DNA from: Vibrio bivalvicida
GTDB taxonomy: Bacteria > Pseudomonadota > Gammaproteobacteria > Enterobacterales > Vibrionaceae
Length of the DNA: 36,026 nucleotides
Assembly: GCF_001399455.2 (NCBI RefSeq)
Contig: NZ_LLEI02000033.1
Span: 1-36,026 of the forward strand
Direction of reading: 5' to 3'
In this document: positions 29,062 to 36,026 of the stretch, in pieces
Layout: each line of letters opens with the position of its first letter
Numbering within the stretch: the stretch's first letter is position 1
The notes under the pieces: model-generated
The model's database searches: none
Seen by the model: the letters and a program-made list of their open reading frames with translations, nothing else
What the model was told of the DNA's origin: nothing
Translations under genes and position numbers: made by a program

Positions 29062-30228
29062 ATGAGCACCCGCAAACCAGCCACAATCGCGGTACGTACT
29101 GGTATCGAATCTGACACTCAGCATCACGCTGTTGTTCCACCGATTTACCTCTCGACTAATTATGGCTTTCCTGCGTTTGGGGATGTTCCTAAATATGATT
29201 ACACGCGTTCAGGTAACCCAAACCGTGGGCTGCTAGAAACAGCGCTGTTTGAACTAGAATCCGGCAAAGGTGCCGTAGTGACTAACTGTGGCACTTCGGC
29301 TTTGAACCTATGGGTATCAGCCTTCTTAGGCCCAGATGACTTAATCGTCGCTCCTCACGACTGCTATGGTGGCACCTATCGCCTATTTAATACTCGTGCT
29401 AATAAAGGTGACTTTAAAGTTGAGTTTGTCGATCAATCAGATGAGCAAGCGTTGAATGCTGCCATTGCCAAAAAGCCAAAACTTATCCTGCTAGAAACGC
29501 CATCTAACCCGCTAGTACGCGTAGTCGACATTGCCAACGTATGTGAAAATGCAAAACAAGTGGGAGCTCTGGTCGCTGTCGACAACACCTTTTTGACACC
29601 GGTGTTCCAAAAGCCTTTAGATCTCGGCGCTGATTTCGTTGTTCACTCAACAACCAAGTACATCAATGGTCACTCAGATGTTATCGGTGGGGTCATCATT
29701 ACTAAAACCGAAGAACATGCAGAAAAGCTCGCTTGGTGGGGAAACTGTATCGGTGCGACGGGGACACCGTTTGATAGTTACATGACACTACGCGGCATCC
29801 GTACTCTGGGTGCACGTATGAAGGTGCATGAAGAAAGCTCTAGTCAAATTTTAAGCTTCTTACAGACGCAAGAGTTAGTCGGTCGTATCTATCATCCGAG
29901 CTTGCCGGAGCACCCAGGTCATGAGATCGCCAAGAAACAACAGTCAGGCTTTGGTTCAATGCTAAGTTTTGAGTTTGCAGGCAGCTTTGAACAGCTTAAA
30001 TTCTTTGTTGGTGAGCTAGAACTTTTTTCTCTTGCCGAATCTCTCGGCGGAGTTGAAAGCCTAATCTGTCATCCAGCTTCCATGACACACAGGGCGATGG
30101 GCGAAGAAGCACTTGCCGAAGCAGGTGTCTCACAGCAATTGCTGCGCCTATCTGTCGGGCTTGAAGATGTCGATGACTTAATTGCTGACCTTGAACAAGC
30201 TTTTTCGAAAGCTAAGGAAGCCTTCTAA
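29062..30228 (+). CDS. metB: Cystathionine gamma-synthase
   Basis: A 388-residue PLP enzyme that condenses an activated homoserine (O-succinylhomoserine in enterics) with cysteine to cystathionine. The PLP Lys is residue 199 in HSTTKYINGHSD. YTRSGNPNR near the N-terminus and the C-terminal SLGGVESLICHPASMTH complete the Cys/Met metabolism PLP family signatures. Length matches E. coli MetB (386). A good AAAGGA ribosome site precedes ATG 29062. The stop overlaps the start of metL (TAATG), so the two are coupled; MetJ boxes lie upstream. Confidence 0.95.
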   Translation: MSTRKPATIAVRTGIESDTQHHAVVPPIYLSTNYGFPAFGDVPKYDYTRSGNPNRGLLETALFELESGKGAVVTNCGTSALNLWVSAFLGPDDLIVAPHDCYGGTYRLFNTRANKGDFKVEFVDQSDEQALNAAIAKKPKLILLETPSNPLVRVVDIANVCENAKQVGALVAVDNTFLTPVFQKPLDLGADFVVHSTTKYINGHSDVIGGVIITKTEEHAEKLAWWGNCIGATGTPFDSYMTLRGIRTLGARMKVHEESSSQILSFLQTQELVGRIYHPSLPEHPGHEIAKKQQSGFGSMLSFEFAGSFEQLKFFVGELELFSLAESLGGVESLICHPASMTHRAMGEEALAEAGVSQQLLRLSVGLEDVDDLIADLEQAFSKAKEAF

Positions 30229-32639
30229 TGTCTACTCAGCGTCAACTACATAAATTTGGTGGAAGTAGCCTTGCTGACCCTGAATGCTATCGTCGTGTAG
30301 TCGGTATCTTAAAAGAATACTCCCAAGCCGAAGATCTGATCGTGGTTTCAGCAGCAGGCAAAACCACCAACCGTCTGATCACCTTTATTGAAGCACTTAG
30401 CAAAGATGGACGAATCGCCCATGAAGAGCTTCAAGCATTGCGTCAATTTCAAACCGAGCTGATTGAGGCGCTCATTGAAAGCGAGGAAAAAGAGCAGTTA
30501 CTTGCAACCTTAAACGATGAATTCAGCACTTTAGGCGAACTTACTTACCCACTTAATAATGCTGAAAAAGCTGCTATTTTAGGTCATGGCGAGGTTTGGT
30601 CGTCACGCTTATTGGCTGCTCTGCTCAATCAACATGCTTTACCTGCTGTCACCCAAGATGCACGTGCATTCCTGCGTGCAGAAGCAGGCACTCAACCTGA
30701 AGTCGACTTTGGAGCTTCTTACCCACTGATTAAAGAAGTCTTAGTCCAGCATGCCCAGCACAGAGTCGTGATTACTGGTTTCATGGCTCAAGATGACCAC
30801 GGGCATACGGTTCTCTTAGGTCGTAATGGTTCAGACTATTCGGCAACCGTTATTGGTGCTCTTGCAGAAGCATACCGTGTGACAATTTGGAGCGATGTAG
30901 CAGGCGTATACAGTGCAGACCCAAGATTAGTCTCTGATGCCTGCTTATTACCGTTGTTACGTTTAGATGAAGCCAGTGAACTTGCAAGGCTTGCTGCACC
31001 AGTGCTTCATAGCCGAACGCTACAGCCCGTTGCTCAGAGCGCTATGGACTTACACCTACGCTGTAGCTACCAGCCTGAATCTGGTTCAACACGCATTGAG
31101 CGTGTTCTCGCGTCTGGTCGTGGTGCAAAAATTATCTCCTCACTCGATGAAGTACTGCTAATTCAATTATATTTCACCTCTGGTCATGACTTCCAGCGAG
31201 TTGAAAGTGAAGTACTTGCAAGCCTCAAGCGAGCACAACTTGTGCCCCTTGCCTATGAGTCTCAACCCGATCAACAATGTCTCCGCCTAGCTTACACAAA
31301 TGAAATTGTCGGTGGTGCTCTAGAGTATCTGCAAGATGCGGCAATTGAAGCGGAAATAAAGCTTAGAGAAGGGTACTCAATGGTAGCTGCAGTCGGGGCT
31401 GGCGTGACCAAAAATGCCAACCACTGCTACGGCTTTTACCAACAATTGAAGTCTTCACCTGTCGAATTTATTTCCGAGTCATTGTCTGGACTTAGCTTAG
31501 TTGCCGTTTTACGAACAACCGATACAAAGCCCTTAGTAAAAGCCATTCATAGCCAATTGTTTCAAGCCCAGAAACGTGTTGCGATTGCCTTGTGTGGTAA
31601 AGGCAATATCGGTTCAAGCTGGTTGGAACTGTTCACCGAACAAAAAACTGAACTCGAAAAGCGTCATGGTATGAACTTTGAGTTAGTGGCCGTAATAGAT
31701 AGCCAAACTTATTGGTTCGACCCTAAAGGAATAGATGCAAGCCAAGTCGGCGCTCATTTCGACGACGAAGCGATTAGCCATGAAGGAAGCGACTGGATTG
31801 AAAAGCTCGGTGCCATCCAAGGTTATGATGATCTTGTTGTTTTGGATGTCACTGCGAGTCAAACCTTGGCCCAGCGTTACATAGAAATTGCAGAACAGGG
31901 CATGCACCTTATCTCGGCCAATAAAGTCGCGGGTTCAGCCTCTAGCCAATACTATCATCAGGTTCAAGACGCCTTCGCCAAGATCAATCGTCACTGGCTT
32001 TACAACGCAACAGTTGGAGCAGGGCTGCCAATTAACCACACGGTTCGAGACCTACGTGAAAGCGGCGATGACATTATCGCGTTATCAGGTATTTTCTCAG
32101 GCACCCTCTCGTGGCTATTTCAACAATACGATGGCAGCGTTCCTTTCGCAGAACTGGTAGACCTAGCGTGGCAACAAGGTTTAACGGAACCCGACCCTCG
32201 CAGTGACTTAGACGGTTCAGACGTTATGCGAAAATTGGTAATCTTAGCCCGTGAATCTGGCCTAGCACTTGAACCGGAAGCTGTAAAGGTAGAAAGCCTA
32301 GTACCTCTAGAGCTCTCTAAGCTATCCCTAGATGAGTTTTTAGATAGGAGTACGCTACTTAGCGAACTTCTTGCAGAGCGCCTTGAAAAAGCACAACGCG
32401 AAGACAAGGTGCTTCGTTATGTGGCTCGTTTAGAGAAAAACGGCTCTGCAACCGTGGGGGTTGAAGCGTTGAGTAAAGAGCACGCTCTCGCCAACCTCTT
32501 GCCGTGTGACAATATATTTGCCATCGAGAGTAAGTGGTACAAAGACAACCCGCTAGTAATCAGAGGGCCAGGTGCAGGCCGAGACGTCACCGCTGGCGCG
32601 ATTCAATCTGATTTAAACTTACTTTCAAGCTTACTGTAA
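30228..32639 (+). CDS. metL: Bifunctional aspartokinase II / homoserine dehydrogenase II
   Basis: An 803-residue fusion. The N-terminal aspartate kinase (KFGGSSLADPE at residues 9-19, GRNGSDYSA near 200) makes aspartyl phosphate. The central region is ACT-like. The C-terminal homoserine dehydrogenase has the nucleotide-binding start VAIALCGKGNIGSSW near 450 and ANKVAGSA and GAGLPI further on. Length is close to E. coli MetL (810). It is assigned MetL rather than ThrA from its position directly after metB and under MetJ boxes. The ATG overlaps the metB stop by one base. Confidence 0.95.
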   Translation: MSTQRQLHKFGGSSLADPECYRRVVGILKEYSQAEDLIVVSAAGKTTNRLITFIEALSKDGRIAHEELQALRQFQTELIEALIESEEKEQLLATLNDEFSTLGELTYPLNNAEKAAILGHGEVWSSRLLAALLNQHALPAVTQDARAFLRAEAGTQPEVDFGASYPLIKEVLVQHAQHRVVITGFMAQDDHGHTVLLGRNGSDYSATVIGALAEAYRVTIWSDVAGVYSADPRLVSDACLLPLLRLDEASELARLAAPVLHSRTLQPVAQSAMDLHLRCSYQPESGSTRIERVLASGRGAKIISSLDEVLLIQLYFTSGHDFQRVESEVLASLKRAQLVPLAYESQPDQQCLRLAYTNEIVGGALEYLQDAAIEAEIKLREGYSMVAAVGAGVTKNANHCYGFYQQLKSSPVEFISESLSGLSLVAVLRTTDTKPLVKAIHSQLFQAQKRVAIALCGKGNIGSSWLELFTEQKTELEKRHGMNFELVAVIDSQTYWFDPKGIDASQVGAHFDDEAISHEGSDWIEKLGAIQGYDDLVVLDVTASQTLAQRYIEIAEQGMHLISANKVAGSASSQYYHQVQDAFAKINRHWLYNATVGAGLPINHTVRDLRESGDDIIALSGIFSGTLSWLFQQYDGSVPFAELVDLAWQQGLTEPDPRSDLDGSDVMRKLVILARESGLALEPEAVKVESLVPLELSKLSLDEFLDRSTLLSELLAERLEKAQREDKVLRYVARLEKNGSATVGVEALSKEHALANLLPCDNIFAIESKWYKDNPLVIRGPGAGRDVTAGAIQSDLNLLSSLL

Positions 32640-32642
32640 TCA

Positions 32643-32674
32643 ATAAGGGCGCTCCATTCTCTGCGCCCTTTTCA
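32643..32674 (+). terminator. Terminator of metBL
   Basis: AAGGGCGC (32645-32652) pairs with GCGCCCTT (32663-32670) around a 10-nt loop, with four T at the end. Moderate strength. Confidence 0.65.
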
Positions 32675-32790
32675 CTACCTTATCCACCTATATGAACTAA
32701 CTTCAACTAAACTTGAAACCATCTCATGATTAAGTTGAAAAATATTCATAATCACATTATTGACATTAAATCGTATTCATTACATTCTGT

Positions 32791-32814
32791 AGACATATAG
32801 ACGTCTAAACGTCG
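32791..32814 (+). promoter_or_regulatory. MetJ operator upstream of metF
   Basis: Tandem met boxes AGACATAT (32791), AGACGTCT (32799, perfect) and AAACGTCG (32807). The first 17 bases are identical to the metJ-metB operator. Confidence 0.8.
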
Positions 32815-32819
32815 GTTAA

Positions 32820-33755
<936 letters not shown>

Positions 33756-33775
33756 CATTCACTTCCATTAAAAAG

Positions 33776-33806
33776 CGAAAAGGCTGAACCTTAGTTCAGC
33801 CTTATC
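33776..33806. terminator. Bidirectional terminator between metF and zapB
   Basis: A 10-bp stem (33780-33789 with 33794-33803, loop CTTA) is flanked by an A-rich left side, between convergent genes. Confidence 0.75.
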
Positions 33807-33821
33807 AAATATAAGTAGCAA

Positions 33822-34064
33822 TTACTCTACTTCATCCATCTTGCCTAGCAGGTTACGGATGCGCTCTTGCCAAGCAGAATGCTCTTGCTGCATCTGTTGA
33901 GCTTTCTGCTCTAGCTCTTCACGATTGTTACGCAATTCACTTGCTTCTGTCGCCAGTTGCTCTTTCTCTTCTTTTAGTTCTTCAACTTCCATTTGTAGAA
34001 GAGCAATTGTATCTACTGCAGTTTGGATTTTTGCTTCTAGTTGTTCTAATACTTCAAAAGACAT
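33822..34064 (-). CDS. zapB: Cell division protein ZapB
   Basis: An 80-residue protein predicted to be coiled coil along nearly its whole length, with Leu/Ile heptads and Glu/Lys/Gln-rich faces. ZapB assembles at mid-cell, binds ZapA and supports the Z ring and Ter macrodomain positioning. The start [20 protein letters not shown] matches the family. It is divergent from glpX, as in vibrios. No other domain is present, so identity rests on sequence and synteny. Confidence 0.93.
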   Translation of the reverse strand: MSFEVLEQLEAKIQTAVDTIALLQMEVEELKEEKEQLATEASELRNNREELEQKAQQMQQEHSAWQERIRNLLGKMDEVE

Positions 34065-34299
34065 CTTAGCCTACCTATCTATTATTCGGACAAGGTTTTG
34101 GTCACCTATGTTCCAAAACCATTTGTAACCATTCTACTCAGCCGAGAGCGGATAAACACGCCCTATATTGTAGTTTTTTTGCCATTCGATTAAAAAAACA
34201 GCGCAAATTGACAATAGCTTTACATCTCTCAAGCAAGCGGCATCTATTTAATAATTTAACCCGTTAGATTGATCCAGTTCAATGGCTGTTTGAGCAAAA

Positions 34300-34315
34300 A
34301 AGCAAACGTTTCCTT
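34300..34315 (+). promoter_or_regulatory. PurR-type operator upstream of glpX
   Basis: AAGCAAACGTTTCCTT matches the PurR box ACGCAAACGTTTNCNT at 13 of 14 specified positions, 63 bp before the glpX start. Other LacI-family proteins (Cra, CytR) are possible binders. The rest of the 34065-34377 gap is A/T-rich with no gene. Confidence 0.5.
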
Positions 34316-34377
34316 TATGATGTGATAAGATCCGCCCGTTTTTGTTTTTCTCTCTTTCCTACTACTTTGGAGTCTTC

Positions 34378-35385
34378 ATGAAACGCGATTTAGCAATGTC
34401 ATTTTCTCGAGTTACCGAGGGGGCAGCTCTAGCAGGTTACAAATGGCTTGGCCGCGGCGATAAGAACGCTGCTGACGGTGCTGCCGTTGAAGTGATGCGT
34501 AGCTTACTTAATAAAACTGAGATCAGCGGAGAGATCGTAATCGGCGAGGGCGAGATTGATGATGCACCAATGCTATATATCGGCGAAAATGTCGGCATCG
34601 GTGGAGACGAAGTAGATATCGCGGTCGATCCAATTGAAGGCACTCGCATGACTGCAATGGGGCAATCTAATGCTCTAGCTGTGCTTGCCGCAGGTGAAAA
34701 AGGCAGTTTCCTTAAAGCGCCGGATATGTACATGGAGAAGTTAGTTGTAGGTCCTGGGGCAAAGGGCTGTATTGATCTCAACAAACCGTTAAAGGAAAAC
34801 CTAGAGAATATCGCGCAAGCGCTTAACAAGACTCTAGATACACTTGTGGTCATTACCCTTGCAAAGCCTCGCCATGATGCTGTTATCGCAGAAATGCAGG
34901 CAATGGGCGTACGCGTTTTTGCAGTGCCAGACGGTGATGTAGCAGCGTCTATCCTTACTTGCATGCCAGATAGCGAAGTGGATGTAATGTACTGTATTGG
35001 CGGTGCCCCAGAAGGTGTGGTTTCAGCAGCAGTAATCCGTGCGCTAGATGGCGATATGCACGGTCAATTGCTCCCTCGTCACGAAGTGAAAGGAGATAGC
35101 GAAGAAAACCGTATCTATGGCGCTGCAGAGCTTAAGCGCTGTGAAGAGATGGGCGTCAAGGCGAATGTCGTACTAAAAATGGAAGATATGGCGCGCAGCG
35201 ATAATGTCGTCTTCTCTGCAACTGGCATTACCAAAGGTGACCTACTTGAAGGTATCTCTCGTCAAGGCAATATCGCAACTACGGAAACCCTGTTAATCCG
35301 TGGTCGATGCCGAACTATTCGCCGTATAAAATCGACTCACTACCTAGAGCGTAAAGATCCTGAAGTCAGAGATATTATTCTTTAA
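34378..35385 (+). CDS. glpX: Fructose-1,6-bisphosphatase class II
   Basis: A 335-residue gluconeogenic phosphatase that converts fructose-1,6-bisphosphate to fructose-6-phosphate. Metal and phosphate motifs of the inositol-monophosphatase-like fold are present: IGEGEIDDAP, DPIEGTRMT (about residues 84-92), the NALAVLA block and PDGDVAASILTCMP. Length matches E. coli GlpX (336). The frame starts 12 codons upstream, but ATG at 34378 has a GGAG site and gives the family N-terminus MKRDLAMSFSRVTEGAALAG. It is alone here, not in a glpFK operon as in E. coli. A LacI/PurR-type operator lies upstream. Confidence 0.95.
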   Translation: MKRDLAMSFSRVTEGAALAGYKWLGRGDKNAADGAAVEVMRSLLNKTEISGEIVIGEGEIDDAPMLYIGENVGIGGDEVDIAVDPIEGTRMTAMGQSNALAVLAAGEKGSFLKAPDMYMEKLVVGPGAKGCIDLNKPLKENLENIAQALNKTLDTLVVITLAKPRHDAVIAEMQAMGVRVFAVPDGDVAASILTCMPDSEVDVMYCIGGAPEGVVSAAVIRALDGDMHGQLLPRHEVKGDSEENRIYGAAELKRCEEMGVKANVVLKMEDMARSDNVVFSATGITKGDLLEGISRQGNIATTETLLIRGRCRTIRRIKSTHYLERKDPEVRDIIL

Positions 35386-35405
35386 CAAGCAAGTATCAAA
35401 GTGAT

Positions 35406-35434
35406 AGAAGGTCAGCAGTTGCTGGCCTTTTTTG
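35406..35434 (+). terminator. Terminator of glpX
   Basis: AAGGTCAGC pairs with GCTGGCCTT (35408-35416 with 35421-35429, one G-U pair) and is followed by six T. Confidence 0.85.
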
Positions 35435-35440
35435 TTTAGG

Positions 35441-35715
35441 ATGCGGGAAGGGACTCCGTCCTACGGAGAACTGGAAAGCGATAGAAGGGTGGATACCTAG
35501 AGTGTCACTATCCTTTTTATTACTGTCATCCTCACTCCTCCGTCACTCTATGGAATGACCGAAGCTATAGAGATTGTAGACTTGTATGATCAGCTCTTTT
35601 GGGAGCCGGTAATTCAGTTCATTGTAAACCATCTGATCTATCAGCCAACACTCACCTCTCGCAGAGCGAAGCCGTTCTCGCGTCTCGAGTGAAACGTTCC
35701 TGAGGACGTAGTCCG
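35441..35715. repeat. Composite intergenic repeat, locus D
   Basis: The glpX to tRNA gap holds one GCGGGAA heptamer (35443-35449). It also holds three GNA mini-hairpins: GGACGGAGTCC on the minus strand (35451-35461), GCGAAGC (35666-35672) and GGACGTAGTCC (35704-35714), plus a small palindrome (35525-35559). I see no credible gene. Confidence 0.7.
35525..35559. repeat. Short (35 bp) relative of the 96-bp palindromic element
   Basis: It starts GTCATCCT and ends GGAATGAC, the same ends as the element at 11638-11733, but the inner 60 bp are absent. Confidence 0.6.
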
Positions 35716-35736
35716 TTCCACTTCCCCTAAAACGCA

Positions 35737-35766
35737 AGAAGCCCGTTGCGTTAGCAGCGGGCTTCT
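35737..35766 (-). terminator. Second terminator of the rRNA operon
   Basis: AGAAGCCCG pairs with CGGGCTTCT (35737-35745 with 35758-35766). The pairing extends inward to a GTTA loop. It is downstream of tRNA-Asp on the minus strand. Confidence 0.75.
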
Positions 35767-35774
35767 AAAACGAC

Positions 35775-35800
35775 AAAACCCAGTCCGAAGACTGGGTTTT
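35775..35800 (-). terminator. First terminator of the rRNA operon (UUCG loop)
   Basis: An 11-bp stem (35775-35785 with 35790-35800). On the transcribed minus strand the loop is C-UUCG-G, the extra-stable tetraloop, followed by a short U run. Confidence 0.85.
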
Positions 35801-35808
35801 TAAATAAG

Positions 35809-35885
35809 TGGCGGAGCGGACGGGACTCGAACCCGCGACCCCCGGCGTGACAGGCCGGTATTCTAACCAACTGAACTACCGCTCC
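35809..35885 (-). tRNA. tRNA-Asp (GUC)
   Basis: 77 nt including an encoded CCA (35809-35811 on the plus strand reads TGG). The acceptor stem GGAGCGG pairs with CCGCTCC. The anticodon loop CTGTCAC carries GUC, and the T-loop GGTTCGAACC is intact. It sits 32 bp after the 5S gene in the same rRNA transcript. Confidence 0.97.
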
Positions 35886-35892
35886 GCACTGG

Positions 35893-35910
35893 TTAGACTC
35901 TTGAGTCTAA
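35893..35910 (-). other. Hairpin between 5S rRNA and tRNA-Asp
   Basis: TTAGACTC pairs with GAGTCTAA around a 2-nt loop. It lies in the spacer of the rRNA transcript and is probably a processing or spacing hairpin. Confidence 0.5.
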
Positions 35911-35917
35911 ATTTAAA

Positions 35918-36026
35918 GCCTGGCGATGTCCTACTCTCACATGGGGAAACCCCACACTACCATCGGCGCTAATTCGTTTCACTTCTGAGTTCGGCATGGA
36001 ATCAGGTGGGTCCAAATCGCTATGGT
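35918..36026 (-). rRNA. rrf: 5S ribosomal RNA (partial, 5' end outside window)
   Basis: On the minus strand the conserved 5S blocks are present: CCCACCTGA, CATGCCGAACTCAGAAGTGAAAC, GATGGTAGTGTGGGG and the closing CGCCAGGC. About 109 nt are seen. Roughly the first 10 nt of the 5' strand of helix I lie beyond the window edge. Confidence 0.97.

Noticed and set aside
34437..34964. 175-codon open frame antisense to glpX
   Set aside because: Low-complexity Ser/Ala/Pro-rich translation opposite a well-supported gene; no family resemblance.
35386..35736. Possible small RNA gene in the glpX to tRNA gap
   Set aside because: The structure present is explained by repeat hairpins; no promoter-terminator pair beyond those of the flanking genes.
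35543..35737. 64-codon open frame on the minus strand before tRNA-Asp
   Set aside because: It translates the dispersed repeat units (RERLRSARGE is typical of such repeats) and has no ribosome site or homology that I can recognise.

Overview
The window is a block of core chromosome from a gammaproteobacterium that is almost certainly a Vibrio. Evidence for this: a quorum-sensing regulator aphA, the fused ArgH-N-acetyltransferase typical of marine Vibrio and relatives, a DUF3624 protein, and the gene orders metF-metL-metB/metJ-malic enzyme-rpmE/priA-cytR-ftsN-hslVU and frdABCD/epmA, which match vibrios and largely match E. coli. No phage, transposase, integron or CRISPR array is visible. I assign genus only.

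Layout. 1-761: a RidA-family gene and a divergent DUF3624 membrane protein. 958-7519: arginine biosynthesis, with argC-argB-argG and a separately promoted argHA on the minus strand and argE divergent on the plus strand; ArgR-box candidates lie before argH and between argC and argE. 7520-7953: a repeat-rich gap, then ppc (PEP carboxylase). 10588-11009: the long upstream region of aphA with a LuxR/HapR-type site. 11774-14921 (minus): cysE, gpsA, secB and a yibN-type rhodanese. 14971-15111: an ERIC-type palindromic element. 15210-16181: epmA, divergent from the fumarate reductase operon frdABCD (16596-19952). 20015-26396 (minus): hslU, hslV (with a sigma-32 promoter), ftsN, cytR, priA. 26680-28432 (plus): rpmE with a probable L31 leader, then a short malic enzyme. 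28525-33755: the methionine genes metJ, metB, metL and metF with MetJ operators. 33822-35385: zapB and divergent glpX. 35386-36026: another repeat-rich gap, tandem terminators, tRNA-Asp and a partial 5S rRNA, which is the 3' end of an rRNA operon on the minus strand.

How the genes work together. Glutamate acetylation (the NAT domain on ArgH), ArgB, ArgC, ArgE, ArgG and ArgH cover most of the ornithine-arginine route. PEP carboxylase, malic enzyme, fumarate reductase and fructose-bisphosphatase II sit around the PEP-oxaloacetate-fumarate node and gluconeogenesis. MetB, MetL and MetF with MetJ form the methionine regulon. FtsN and ZapB are divisome proteins, SecB-YibN-GpsA-CysE is the usual secB neighbourhood, and HslVU is the heat-shock protease.

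No new protein system is evident. The most unusual signal is in four intergenic gaps (about 7540-7770, 11551-11765, 22023-22130 and 35441-35715). They share a composite repeat family built of heptamers GCGRGAW plus short hairpins whose stems vary by paired changes (GGAC/GTCC, GGGC/GCCC, GC/GC) while the triloop always stays GNA. Two of the gaps also carry a larger palindromic element, one full length and one internally deleted.
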